Made by a program: the position numbers and the translations under genes. A model generated the notes under the pieces. That model worked only from the letters and a program-made list of their open reading frames with translations. It was not told the DNA's origin and did no database searches. Of a DNA stretch of 64,000 bases, positions 40,005-51,059 are shown piece by piece (the stretch's first letter is position 1; each line of letters opens with the position of its first letter). Source of the DNA: Hippopus hippopus (lineage: Eukaryota > Mollusca > Bivalvia > Cardiida > Cardiidae); assembly GCA_946811185.2 (NCBI GenBank), contig OX328104.1, positions 52,064,505 through 52,128,504 of the forward strand. The letters are read 5' to 3'.

Positions 40005-40266
40005 GGCCTGCAACACGCGAAAAGGGGCATTCAGACGTTTGCCTAAAGTGTCGTCCTGGATCAGCCTGCGCATTCCGCGCAGACTAATTCGAGACGGCAC
40101 TTTCCGTTCTTATGTAAATATCTGTTTTGTGCAAAGCTACTGTAGGCCAAAAATCTAATATAGTCGTGAAGTGCCGTCTCGGATCAGCCTGCGCGGACTG
40201 TGCAGGCTGATCCGAGACGACACTTTACGCAAACGTCCGAATGCCCCTTTTCCCGTGTTGAAGGCC
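40005..40266. mobile_element. Family C MITE
   Basis: GGCCTGCAACACGCGAAAAG to CCCGTGTTGAAGGCC, same two-hairpin plan. Confidence 0.92.
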
Positions 40267-40276
40267 ATATGATATG

Positions 40277-40521
40277 AGCCATGCTCTGGAAAAAAGGGTT
40301 TTAATGCCTTTTTGTGACGTATTATCGCATTATTCTGGGTTCATAAAATCCATTTTGTCCAATAACCGACTCAGTCGTGAGGTAAATTGTTCCATTGACA
40401 TGTAGAAAGTTGACCACTGGCAAAATATATCTACCAAGGTTAGCCTGTGCAGATTGCACAGCCTGACCTGATTCGATATTTTTTGCAGATTTATTCAGCT
40501 TCCTTTTCCCAGAACATGGCA
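40277..40521 (+). mobile_element. Family B MITE
   Basis: TGAGCCATGCTCTGGAAAAA start 10 bases after a family C element; core TTAGCCTGTGCAGATTGCAC. Confidence 0.85.
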
Positions 40522-40646
40522 TTTTAATAACATATCTCTTTGCTAAAAAACAATTTAAGCTAAGGCTTTTCTCCTTTACATAGATGCCTTTTTAATATAC
40601 CTCCCTATCGGAAATACGTACACCATTTGGGTTTTTGTAAATTTGT

Positions 40647-40815
40647 GAACCCTTTACTAAATAATCCCATGTTGGAACAACTCTGAGGCAGAAGCCTTTT
40701 GAAAACTGTTTTTGGAAAAGGAGTAAAATGCTTGTTACCAGCATTTTCTCTTTTTCGCACAATTTTACTACTACCCTTTCAAAGATAAATATAACCATTT
40801 GAAACACATTTAATC
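40647..40815 (-). mobile_element. Family A MITE, right end lost
   Basis: AACCCTTTACTAAATAATCC start; centre GTAAAATGCTTGTTACCAGC. Confidence 0.78.
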
Positions 40816-40982
40816 CAAGCTCTTTGATACGGGGGCGCAATGCATCTGCGAAAAGTATCGATTTAGGCTATTGTTAGATATTCCGCATATCCGGGAACCA
40901 TTCTACCTCAGGATTTAGTCGGTTGTTCCACAAAATGGGTTTTTATGGATTCACTGTCATATGATTACCTGCTTGGTATGAT

Positions 40983-41700
40983 TAAAAAAATTCAAATAGT
41001 TTATTCAGAATACATAAGGCCACCGGCCCAAAATACAAAAAAAAATCAGAAATGTCATATATTTAGAGTGACTTTTAGATAATAACATAATATGCACTAT
41101 AACTTTAGAGTATCGATGGTTGTTAAATATTTTCTGATGTCAGGGGATAGTTTGTGTAAGTTGTCTAAATATTTATACATCCTATATAATATATTACAAC
41201 ACTTACTTGATTATGGCATTGATTCGTACAAAAGGTATAATTGTAAAAAGGGGCTTTTGTGGAAGGCATAGATCAAGATCAGACCGCACAGAACCCGCAT
41301 TCCAATCCTGAATCCATACCGTGCGCTTGCATATACATATACATGAGCTTTTGTGGAAGGCATAGATCAAGATCAGACTGCATAGAACGTGCATTCCGAT
41401 CCTGAATCCATATCGTGCGCCTGCATATACTTATACATGGGCTTTTGTGGAAGGTATAGATCAAGATCAGACTGCACAGAACGTGCACTCCGATCCCGAA
41501 TCCTTACCGTCCGCTTGCATATACACAATTATACATGGGCTTTTGTGGAAGGCATAGATCAAGATCAGACTGCACAGAACGTGCATTCCAATCCCGAATC
41601 TATATCGTACGCTTGCACATACTTATACATGGGTTTTTGTAGAAGGCATAGATCAAGATCAGACTGCACAGAAAGTGCATTCCGATCCCGAATCCATATC
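40983..41700 (-). mobile_element. Retroposed insert with poly-T edge and 5' tandem array
   Basis: It interrupts a family B copy (40826-40982 and 41701-41755) and is flanked by GTATGAT (40976-40982 and 41701-41707). The left edge, TAAAAAAATTCAAATAGTTTA, is the reverse complement of a LINE-like 3' tail. The opposite end is the 94-98 bp tandem array. Middle sequence (about 41040-41220) not recognised. Confidence 0.6.
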
Positions 41701-41705
41701 GTATG
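41251..41705 (+). repeat. Tandem array, five 94-98 bp units derived from the family D core
   Basis: Units start near 41251, 41345, 41439, 41537 and 41631. Each holds GGGCTTTTGTGGAAGGCAT, the AGATCAAGATCAGACTGCA and CAGAACGTGCA of the D hairpin, and a spacer GCTTGCATATAC. The second half of the D hairpin is altered (GTGCATTCCGATCC instead of GTGCAGTCTGATCTT), so the palindrome is broken in every unit. Confidence 0.9.
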
Positions 41706-41804
41706 ATGTATCACGGAGAGGCATTAAACCCCCTTTAGCCAGAGCATGGCTCAATTAAATTTTGCTCATACCCAGGATAGGTACTTGCCTCATCTGCAAC
41801 TTAC

Positions 41805-43474
41805 CGTAGAATATCGGGTTGATGCAGGAATTTGATACTGCAAACATGAAAAGGCCTCTCTGAATCTTGGAGTCAATCCGCTGTGCGCTGGCTTTGTCGA
41901 ACCACCAAATCGCAGACATACAGAAATAAGGTGTCCAACAGATAATAAATGCACTGACTGCAAAATATAGGGAGACATAAAGCATGATACACATGGATAC
42001 GAACTTTAAGATCATTGTCAGAAATATCTGAGAAATGATATCTGAGCTAATGTAAATTTCATTACAATGATGTTTTAGTAATTCAGTTGTTTCTATTCTG
42101 CTTTATATTTTGTAAAATATACAGAGGTTAATTGTCTTTTTCGGTGTATGATCGAAATTTCTTTCATCGAGTGAAAAGCAAAGGCTATATTTTCATTCGT
42201 GGCTTCGTCACTCGTGAAAATACGGCCTTTAGCCTACTTTTCACTCGATGAAAGAAATTTCGATCATACACCAAAACAAATAATTATGCTATTTCTTTTA
42301 TGCTATTCACTTTAACGTTTCTTTTCGCGTCTAAGTTTTGCTCATCTTGAAAAATATATGCGTTTTTCAAGCAAAAGAAAAAAAAAACTATTCAATGTAG
42401 CTGGATATGGACTAGTTGTAATAATGACGTCATGAGTGATGTTGACTACGTCATAAAACGTGATGTTTCCCCGCTTAAGATTCATTCATGGTCTATAAAT
42501 ATCTGTGACATGTCAAAAAATGAAAAAAATTATAACATTCACCGGTGAATTATAACATTCACCAGTGAATTGTAAGAATATAATTCACTTTAGATTTCTA
42601 TAAACTACCGGAAAGCAAAAAAAGATAGAATGTGAGGTGAGGTCTCGGTCGCCAGGGCGCTGTTGTTGACTTTCAAGTATAGCATCTTCCAAAGCTGTCT
42701 AGAACTGTTCATGCAAAGGCTGCAACCCGCAAAAGTGACAGAAAATCTGTCTTTAATGAAGAATAAGTTGTCCTTGAAGGCCCAAAATACAAGTGTTAGT
42801 CGCTGGCAGAAAAAATGATTGTCAAAATCAGGCAAAAAGTAAAAACATAGAATGTCAGTTTTAACCTCATTTTGAAATTAGGTTCTCTGAAAGCGACAAA
42901 CACTTAGACCGATCGTACAATAACAGATTGTCATCTTCACAATTATTTCCATACTTTTGAATCGTATGTTTTAAATTTAAATGCACTTTAACATCCGCTT
43001 TGTTTACTTTTGGCAGCTATTGTTACTTAACTAAATTAGCTTGTTTAGTCGACTTCCTTTGTAAGCTCAAGGTAGATACATTTAGGCTCACCCTGTACAA
43101 GATGAGAAAACTTTAGACTTTTCCAAATTGAGAACATTTGCAGATGAGAATGTCCATGTGGCTCATATGGGGCAATTTATTTTTTTGATATAGTAGAAAA
43201 CATCGTGGGAAAAGGAGAAAATACATGTTACCAGCAGTTTCTCCCTTTCCCACAATGTTTTCAAAAGGCTTCTTTCCCAGGGTCTATTAAAATTCGGCAT
43301 TGTGCGGTGAAAGGTTAAAGGATTACTTACCTATCACAAGAGTCATTTTGAGCGTTCTTATTTTAGCTTTCCCAATTCTTCCCGCTGTAGAACATCGCAG
43401 AAGAGAACGTTTTGCCGATGATTTCCGATTGTTTGAGTGACTAGATCCAATATCTGTTCTTATCCAACATTCTT
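41805..43474 (-). CDS. Class A peptide-hormone GPCR, partial (two exons: loop 3 to TM7)
   Basis: Exons 43474-43331 and 41957-41805, spliced in phase 1 (acceptor TTACTTTCAG, donor ATAG|GTAAGT, acceptor TATTTTGCAG, donor TACG|GTAAGT). The first encodes a Ser/Arg-rich third loop and GKAKIRTLKMTLVI. The second continues VSAFIICWTPYF (TM6, CWxP) and FMFAVSNSCINPIFYG (TM7, NPxxY). The basic R-x-L-K-M-T entry to TM6 and the N-S-C-x-N-P TM7 remind me of GnRH/corazonin/AKH or vasopressin-type receptors, but the subtype is inference. No exon for TM1-TM5 or for the C-terminal tail was found; they would lie beyond 64 kb and below 41.8 kb, implying introns of 20 kb or more if the gene is intact. The 1.4 kb intron between the two exons holds an F-type element, half of an H element and a family A MITE. 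Confidence 0.72.
42125..42612 (-). mobile_element. F-related element (variant F')
   Basis: Palindrome first (GGTGTATGATCGAAATTTC ... GAAATTTCGATCATACACC), then GACGTCATGAGTGATGTTG, ending TTTCTATAAACTACCGGAAA, the reverse complement of the F start. Confidence 0.82.
42840..43030. mobile_element. H element, one arm
   Basis: ACCGATCGTACAATAACAGA to CGCTTTGTTTACTTTTGGCA; the left arm is replaced by unrelated sequence. Confidence 0.7.
43090..43318 (+). mobile_element. Family A MITE in the GPCR intron
   Basis: Ends GCATTGTGCGGTGAAAGGTTAA 12 bases before the donor side of the loop-3 exon (which is on the other strand). Centre GGAGAAAATACATGTTACCA. Confidence 0.85.
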
Positions 43475-43544
43475 CTGAAAGTAACAGGGATATAAATTTC
43501 GGAAAAAAAATGTGCCAAAAATGAGCACTTGCAATACATACTAT

Positions 43545-44225
43545 CTGTTTAAAGGCCTAGTAGGGGCCAAAAGTAAACAGTGTATGGTGTTTAACGCCGT
43601 TTTCAATATTCTATACTTATATCGTGGCGGCCAGTGCACCTATCCATACCTTCATGGAGTTTCTTTTACCCGTACTTCGCACAATATTCTTTCCAAGCCA
43701 CTGGCTGCTTTCCCACATAACCATCGTCGAAACAATGGTCAGCGGTGGGAGAGGAATGAATCCTGTCGCAATGACTATCAGCAATCCTCGGAAAGAAATT
43801 GGTCGAGCCGGGAATCGAACCACCGACCCCCTGTTCTCAAGTCCTGCACGCTACCGACTGAGCTATGTGAGCTCGGGGACTCGTAAACAAAGCGGATGTC
43901 AAAATGCATTTGAATTTAAACCGTACCTCTTTTGTTGTAAAGATGACAATCTGTTATTGTACGGTCGGTTCTAATATTTGACTGTGTTAGTCGCGGACAG
44001 AAAAATGAATTTTGAAATGAGGTAAAAGTAAACCAAAGATAGAGCTACCTGGCAACTTTTGACCTACTTTTAAAGTCAACTTTTCTGCAGCTACTAACAC
44101 TTGGACCGACCTTACAATAACAGATTGTCATGTTCACAATAATTTTCATAATTTTAAATGGTATAGTTAAAAATTCAAATTCATTTCAATCCCCGCTTTG
44201 TTTACTTTTAGCTGCTATTGGGACT
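43545..44225. mobile_element. H fold-back element split by a SINE
   Basis: Left arm GGCCTAGTAGGGGCCAAAAG and GTAAACAAAGCGGATG, right arm CCGCTTTGTTTACTTTTAGC. Both arms contain AATAACAGATTGTCAT or its complement. Confidence 0.8.
43580..43882 (-). mobile_element. SINE type 1 nested in an H element
   Basis: Near full length in reverse, splitting the H-family arm at AAAGTAAACAAAGCGG. GTAAACA is repeated on both sides (43573-43579 and 43883-43889). Confidence 0.9.
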
Positions 44226-45008
44226 TTAAGTTCATACACGCAACAGACTATACAGCACGAAACTTATTCCGATAGACAAAGAAAGATATTGGAAAGTTGT
44301 TGAAATAGAAATTTACATTCTTTATTTGTTTAAAGAGGCCCTGATACTCATTTTCGGCCAGTTTTAACTCATTTTGTCTTTATTTTATCAAACTATAGTC
44401 ATTTTCATATCTTCATGCCAAATATTGCGCCTCACGGTTGCAAGGTTGCTTAGATTACGGTCGATAGAAAATGCATTTCGCTGAGTTGCGGCCTTCCATG
44501 TAAACAGACTTCTCGTTTCCGGTTTTTGAATCGAAGATTTCGATATGTCCGTTATACACTCGGGTAGATTCGTATGATGATCATGCATTCTGTCACGTGA
44601 CTATATTTGACCTTCGCCCTGTGTCTAATGAGGTAAACGAACGAAAATGGAGGCTTCTCTGCTGCAGCCTCGATTTTCAGACGGAGGTCGCGGCCTATAT
44701 ATGCAAATTACACCGTATCCGACTCTAGGCGGAAACCAACGATAAATTTCCTTGACGCACCGCCATTGTTTACAGCTCCGATCGTCAGCCAGTTTTCTTC
44801 TGACCAATATTCGGTTTCTAATACAAATCTCTGTGTTTCTTTTTTTCAAGTACACCATATATGTCAGTAATTTATCCATGTTTACACAAAGGACTGATTT
44901 CTGTACCATTCTAAATTGTTTGAAATTTAACAGCGTTTTTGCTCACCGGCTGTAGACGGGCATCTTTAAAGGTTTTAGAAATAAGATATGCAGTCAAACG
45001 CAGTACAT
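44226..45008. other. Relatively CpG-rich stretch, no gene supported
   Basis: A 32-codon frame at 44647-44745 (+, ATG context AAAATGG) is followed by a stop and has no recognised similarity. Confidence 0.4.
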
Positions 45009-45236
45009 TTAACTCTTTAAAACCAAACCACAAAATTTTGGACTCGACCAAGTTCTAAGCATATGCAGACAACAAAATAAATGTAGTTTAGATGATGTTT
45101 TCTGACTTTGATATGGTAGAAAACATAGTGGGAAGAAGAGAAAATACTGGTTACCAGCATTTTCTCCTTTTCCCACAATGTTTTGAAAAACCTTCTTCTT
45201 CAGGGTCGTTAAAACTCGGGAGTGTGTGGTAAATAC
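45009..45236 (+). mobile_element. Family A MITE
   Basis: TTAACTCTTTAAAACCAAAC start, well-kept right stem CATTTTCTCCTTTTCCCACA. Confidence 0.85.
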
Positions 45237-45286
45237 GTTTTTTTAAAACACGGTTACCTATGAATCTGACACTCCCATTTCAATTC

Positions 45287-45512
45287 TTAACCCTTTCCCA
45301 CACAATCACCAGTTTTAACGACCCTGACGTAGAAAGCTTTTTTTAAAACATTGTGGGTAAAGGAGAAAATGTAACTAGCATTTTCTCCTTTTTCCCCACA
45401 ATGTTTTCTACACTTTCAAAGACAAATCCTATCATTTAAGTCATTCAGAATTTGTCGCGTGCAAATGCTTTCACTTTGGACAAGTCTTAAAACTTTGTAG
45501 TATAGTAAATAA
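45287..45512 (-). mobile_element. Family A MITE, inverted to its neighbour
   Basis: TTAACCCTTTCCCACACAAT start. Together with the copy at 45009-45236 it forms a 500-bp inverted pair. Confidence 0.85.
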
Positions 45513-45518
45513 AGAATA

Positions 45519-45957
45519 ATTGTCTGTTTCGGTGTATGATCGAAATTTCTTTCGTCGAGTGAAACGCAAGGGTAATATTTTCATGAGTGGCGAAGCCACG
45601 AGTGAAAATATGGCCTTTACTTTTCATGATGCTCTTCACTTTAACCTTTCTTTTTACGTCTAAGTTTTGCTTATCGTAGAACAAAAAAAAAAAAAACGGT
45701 GCGTTTCTCAAGCGAAATAGATCTACTCAGCTAGTCGGATATAGACTAGCTGTAAAAACTACGTCATTAGTGATGTTGACTACCTCATAAAACGTGACGT
45801 TCACCCGCTAAAAATTCATTCATGTTCTATAAATATTCGTGGTATGTCAACAATAAAAGTAGTAGCATTCACCGATGAATAATAACATTCATCGGTGAAT
45901 TATAAAGATATGATTCACTGTTTGATTTCTATAAACTACTGAAAAGCATAAAAGAAA
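45519..45957 (-). mobile_element. F-related element (variant F')
   Basis: Same plan as 42125-42612 with a shortened palindrome. Both carry CATTCACCGRTGAAT short palindromes near the right end. Confidence 0.8.
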
Positions 45958-46125
45958 GAGTTAATTTGTCGTTCCGCCCTTTGGAAATAATCAGATATCG
46001 TCAACGGGATATAGACATATAACGAATAATTCTAGACAATACTGTATTTGTGAAAGGGAATGCTCACGAAAAACCGCAACTAAAGTAGTCCGCTGCTAAC
46101 ATTATCCAGGGGTATAAGTTCATTT

Positions 46126-46796
46126 AAGCTGGTTTTCCAGATGTCCTTCATCTGACCGCGTCCTCCGTTTGCGATTGGTGTGTCCGTTTATCGCAATCGG
46201 AACCCCTTTTCCATATATATGTATACGATACGACCAAGCGACCTGTCTTTTAAAATTGGATCCTGAACAGCAAACATGTCGGATGAAACAGAACAGTTTG
46301 TTGTCAGGTTGTTTTTGATTACTGGTAACTTTTATTTTAGATAGATATAGAAAACAAAAACGAAAACACAGATGTTGGGTGAGAGGTATCAATTTTAAGG
46401 GATAGAAACGACTATAGTACATAAAATCATTTAGTAGGCGAATTGGAATTTTAAAAGTGATGAAAACTGTGCATGTTACTTTGCCGCCGTTCTAGAATGC
46501 GTTGAAGCCAGAATTACATATTTCGACTCAATAAGTGCAAAACAATGATTTTTGTTTTCATTTCTGCTTGAAATGCCGTCCAATGGCCCGTTGCGATGAA
46601 AAAGAACAAAAGAACGCTGCATGCAGCGAACTTTTTTTTATAGCAATCGGACCGTCGTATTGACGGACATCGCAGTCGGATACATGGAAAAATTCATATT
46701 GAAAATAATGCGATCCGAACTTGCGTCCGAAAATCGCACTGTTGCAAACGGATAACGCAGTCGGATGACGGACACATGGGAAACCAGCCTTATGGT
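46126..46796. mobile_element. Non-autonomous DNA element with about 36-bp TIRs
   Basis: TAAGCTGGTTTTCCAGATGT and the inverted ACACATGGGAAACCAGCCTTA. Subterminal GATGTCC, GCGATTGG and CAATCGGA motifs recur inverted. No coding potential inside. Confidence 0.78.
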
Positions 46797-46929
46797 CTCT
46801 GGTTAAACAAGGCAAAGAGTTAATAGCGGGCTAACGAAACTGCTGTTTCGTTACGCCGGAATCAGACAGTTTTACGAAAAATGGAAAGGCTTTTATTTGT
46901 AGAAGTATTGTCACGGAATTTATAAATAT

Positions 46930-47105
46930 GCAGCGCTCTGGGAAAAGGGGTTTAAATACAATTTCGTGATGCATTATACAAAGAAAAACATCTCATAATA
47001 TGAATGAGCCATACTCAGTGAAAAGGGGGCTTAATGCATCTGCAAATAACATCTACCCAGGTCTGACCTTGGCCGAAACTTTTTACTAAAGGTCAATTTT
47101 CTGTA
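46930..47105. mobile_element. Two family B fragments
   Basis: CAGCGCTCTGGGAAAAGGGG (46931) and GAGCCATACTCAGTGAAAAG (47005) begin two partial copies in opposite orientation. Confidence 0.65.
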
Positions 47106-47811
47106 ATATATATCAATAATATTTCAATTACACACACGCTATTTCCGAGTACGAAGTTGTATATGTAGAGACGCTCTGTACGGAGAGAAAGTGAGGACAA
47201 CGATATAGATCTACCCGGCAAGAGGATTTTATCGTACTGAGCTGGGTTGTATAACGTAGTTTTATCTTTGATCTTGATAATAACTTTAATTCAACTTCCT
47301 CAACGATCTCTATATTCTAGGGAAAGCGAAAAAGACCTCTTTTTTGAATCATAAAAGCCTAAATGACTGAGTGTTGATTCTTGCACTAAACTATTACAGT
47401 ATACGGTATACGAAAAATGTGGACGTCGATAGAAAACCTTCCGAATCGATATCGAAATTGTTTTCTTTGAGCTTGTGTTTTCGATTTTCGTCATCAGTGT
47501 CGCGAGCATAGTTTTGGCGCGATAATCTGGGCCTCGTATGGTATGGTTACCAAGACAACATACGTGCAAGTTAACTATTCATGGCTACATGCCTAAAATA
47601 AGAAAGCATCCATGTATGTCAAAGCCAAATCAAGTAATCTACATAATGCAATAACCGCACGAGCGTTCATTAGAGTAGAGACTGAGAATAATTTAATCGT
47701 AAAATACAAAAAGGAAACAATAAAGGAAGAATAACGAATTCGCGTTGATTTGCGTGACTAAATGAAACCAGTGAACAGTAAACAACTTAGCATAAGGAAA
47801 TTCAAATTTGT

Positions 47812-48345
47812 ATGAGCCATGCACAGGAAAAAGGGTGTTTAATGCATCTCTGTGATGCATTATGGCTTGCAACACCCGAAAAGGGGCATTCGGACATTTG
47901 CGTAAAGTGTCGTCCCGGATCAGCCTGCGCAGTCTGCGCAGGCTAATCCGAGACGACACTCTACGTCACTATTATATTTTGTCCTACAGTAGACTTGCGT
48001 GAAACAGAAAATCACACACGATCGGAAAGTGTCGTCTCGGATCAGCCTGCGCGGACTGCGCAGGCTGATCCGGGACGACACTTTACGCAAATGTCCGAAT
48101 GTCCCTTTTCGCGTGTTGCAGGCCTTATAGCAAGCAGGTCATCACATAATTTTGAATCCATAAAATCAATTTTCTCCGATAACCGCCCAAAATTTAGGTA
48201 GAATAATTTTTTTGGCATGCAGACAACTGACCTATAGCTAAAGGTTTCGACCCATTTCAGCCTGCGTGGACTGACTGCTCAGGCTGACATGGGTCGATAC
48301 TTTTTAAAGATGTGTTAAACTCCCTTTTCACAGAGCATGGCTCAC
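47812..48345 (+). mobile_element. Family B MITE split by family C
   Basis: TGAGCCATGCACAGG to GATGCATTAT, then after the C element TTATAGCAAGCAGGTCATC to CAGAGCATGGCTCA. Confidence 0.88.
47864..48124. mobile_element. Family C MITE nested in family B, TSD TTAT
   Basis: GGCTTGCAACACCCGAAAAG to CGCGTGTTGCAGGCC. TTAT is repeated at 47860-47863 and 48125-48128. Confidence 0.93.
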
Positions 48346-48474
48346 ATGTTTTATATCAATGCTTCAACATATCCAGGATGAAATGTTGAAGGCGATGTAG
48401 TTTAGCTTTCCAGATTTGCCAAATCCCAATTATAAACAACCAGTTTATAAACAACCAGTTTATAACAACCAGTT

Positions 48475-48537
48475 TATAAACACACATACTTGCATTTATT
48501 TATTTATTTTCCATTTTGATTTCTTTGTTTGTTTTTC

Positions 48538-48583
<46 letters not shown>

Positions 48584-48856
48584 TCTCTCTCTCTTCCCCC
48601 TATCAATAAAGCCACATTCAAGTGATGGAACAATTATATGTGAAATACAATCTTTGTTAGTTTGTTAGTCATATGAGACATCTTTCTGTATAAGAGTGTT
48701 AAAAAATATTATTAAGGGCTATTATCTCTAACATCATGATTATCATTAGAATATGTACATTACTAACAAACCCTTAATACTAACACTGAATTGTAAGGTA
48801 TGATGGGAGATGGCCACGACTCTCATCATACCAGTTGACGTGGCAATAAAAAAAAA
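48475..48856 (+). mobile_element. Second LINE 3' end of the same family, 11-bp TSD
   Basis: Flanked by AACAACCAGTT at 48464-48474 and 48857-48867. The last 90 bases match the 3' end of the LINE at 33616-34571 (TAATACTAACA..., ATGGCCACGA loop, A-run). Only 3' UTR is left, plus a CT microsatellite near the truncated 5' end. The left target region is itself a triplet of ATAAACAACCAGTTT. Confidence 0.8.
48541..48595 (+). repeat. CT microsatellite
   Basis: About 27 CT units with one interruption, inside the second LINE fragment. Confidence 0.97.
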
Positions 48857-48984
48857 AACAACCAGTTGTACTAAGCTGGGGTTTCTCGAAGCTGCCCTTG
48901 TTTAGAATAAGACAGCGTGGTGGGAAGCCAGAGGCTTGCAGGCTTCCTTCAACTTCCAGGGCCCTTTGTTCATTTTACATCATT

Positions 48985-49206
48985 TCTTTATCATACGTCA
49001 AAATTTTGGACTGGTCCAAGTTCATGGCATTTTGCTGGGGACAAATCAAAGGTGGCTAAAAAGATTAAACATGCCTCCAATTGAGTAGAAAACATTGTGG
49101 AAAAGGGATAAAATGCTGGTACCAGCATTTTCTCCCTTTTCCACAATGTTTTCAAAAGTTTCCTTTCTCAGGGTCGTTAGAACTCGGGACTGTCTGGTAA
49201 GGGTTT
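48985..49206 (+). mobile_element. Family A MITE
   Basis: ATTGTGGAAAAGGGATAAAA and its mirror CTCCCTTTTCCACAATG are intact; ends GTCTGGTAAGGG. Confidence 0.85.
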
Positions 49207-49258
49207 TTTACTGTCTGTCAGATAATGTAAGATAGTGTCACTGGATTAAAACAAAACT

Positions 49259-49409
49259 TACTTCACTGGTTCGATAGAAATAAAACTTTCTGAAACAAGC
49301 CAATATTTGCCAGACTTTCGGAACTTTGAAATAATCAAAATCGATCCTTTCTTGGTGTTTGTCAAAGTTTTGTTTTTTATTAAAACTAAACTTGTACACT
49401 GAATGCAAG
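49259..49409 (-). other. Unidentified possible exon
   Basis: Acceptor-like TTGCATTCAG| and donor GTGAA|GTAAGT enclose a frame reading YKFSFNKKQNFDKHQERID, then YFKVPKVWQILACFRKFYFY. The phase does not fit the GPCR exons. No family recognised. Confidence 0.25.
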
Positions 49410-49578
49410 TCAAAAGTTACTGTATACTGATGTATAATTATTTCCACCCCCACCCCCACCCCCCTCTTTATAAGTGCATATCTGAACAGATAAAAAACGA
49501 CGGTCTCTTTGTCCTTTTATTTTTTGTGCTAAACCCTCGTGAATGGCTATCTATCGTCAGCATAGTGTTAGAAAATAC

Positions 49579-50115
49579 TTCTGCATTTTATTTCATGTTT
49601 TTAGTAGTTTATCGAGAAATGACGGTGGAATATTGTTTGATATTTGATGATTACGACCAGGGAAAATACCGATTTGAATTTCTAGTTCTTCAATTGAAGG
49701 CGGAAACAGTAGTTCCCACACACTAGTAACATAGGTAAACAGCGCGTGCCATTCAACCAGAGGGAAATATGAAGCAAATTACCCCATATTTCTCGCGCTT
49801 TACGTAATATTGTAATGCATTGTTAGGTGTTATAGGGAGGGGGTACGTTATAGGAAATTACCCAAAACAAGTCGACTGGATTTTGATGTAAGCCCCCCCC
49901 CCTTAAAAAAAGGGGGTGGGGGTGGAAGCATGAAATAAGCAGAACATTTTTTTTTTTTTCAGTGAAAGATCTAAATTCATTTCATCTCGTCATCGGTAAT
50001 ATTTTTACAAGTGGAGCAGCCACGAGTTAAAAAAATTACCGATGATGTTCATGAAGTTCACTCGATGAAATAAATTTTGAACTTTCACCGAAATAAACAA
50101 ATATCTTCTATGTAA
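49579..50115 (+). mobile_element. F element
   Basis: AGTAGTTTATCGAGAAATGA through ACTAGTAACATAGG to ACAAATATCTTCTATG; carries a C-run/G-run pair near 49893-49925. Confidence 0.87.
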
Positions 50116-50288
50116 CACAGCCTTCGGCGAAAACCGGGTTTTGGTTACAGCTTACTGGCTTTTCACGTCACATGAGTGCCTTTTGTGCTTTCGTCTTTAT
50201 CCCTATATCAAATTTAGATAATTAGAACGTTAAGATAGGACATAAGTACGATAGATATAAAACAAGTCATTGTGTTCTATCGAAGATA

Positions 50289-50572
50289 AATGAGCAATGC
50301 TCTGGCAGAAGGGGGGGGAGGTTTAAATAATGCACCTCTGTGATGCATCGTACCTTACAAGTTATCATATAATTATAGGTCTATAAAATCCATTTAGTCT
50401 AACAACCAACTGAATCCTGAGGTAGACTGATCCTTTGATAAGCGGAAAATCGAGTAATAGCGACAAGTTTCAACACAGGTCAGCCTGCACGGACTGCGTA
50501 GGCTGACCTGAGTCTATACTTTTCGCAAATGCGCATTTAACCGCCTTTCCACAGAGCATGACTCAAATACAT
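50289..50572 (+). mobile_element. Family B MITE
   Basis: TGAGCAATGCTCTGGCAG start with a G-run, core CAGCCTGCACGGACTGCGTA, end CACAGAGCATGACTCA. Confidence 0.88.
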
Positions 50573-51059
50573 GATTCGGCTGAAATTAAACATTTTTCAC
50601 ACAAATTTACAAAACGTAAATCAAAAAGAAGAGTACCGGAAATTGCAGAAAAAAACAATGGCAAACTAAAAGGCATGTCGCGATTAAGAGGAAGGGAACA
50701 GAAAACGTTAATATGACGCAAATGCAGCTCTAAAATGGGATTCTAAAAACATTTATGTAGGTCAAATTTATGATACTTTTACGACACACTTTCATGTTGG
50801 GGGTAATGGACGGCGGAGACTCAATTACGTTTAAACCTACAGACTTTATTATAAAGCTGATTGAATACTTGGTCTTTCATCAGAGGAGTCATAAGTTTTA
50901 TTTAATTACCATATCGTACTCGTACAAAAAAGATACTTTTATCTGACCGCGAATAAAAATATTGCACATAAGGTGCACATATAGTGCTGCATACCACGTT
51001 TCAAACAATATAATATTTTATTTCGATTCTGCTTCCTGGGAACTATACTAGTACTCGGG
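50573..51059. other. No feature recognised
   Basis: Non-repeat-like AT-rich sequence between a B element and a weak SINE head. Confidence 0.5.

Larger units (their letters stand above)
40826..41755 (-). mobile_element. Family B MITE split by a retroposed insert
   Basis: Left part to TGCTTGGTATGAT (40982) and right part GTATCACGGAGAGGC to CCAGAGCATGGCTCA. The core hairpin is lost. Confidence 0.8.

Noticed and set aside
43512..43974. Overlapping + strand frames of about 120 codons
   Set aside because: They read through a reverse-oriented SINE; similar frames appear at other SINE copies.
44647..44745. 32-codon ORF with good start context in CpG-rich DNA
   Set aside because: Too short, no similarity recognised and no donor in frame; kept only as a note.
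48416..48625. Ser-Leu-rich open frame
   Set aside because: Translation of a CT microsatellite inside a LINE 3' fragment.
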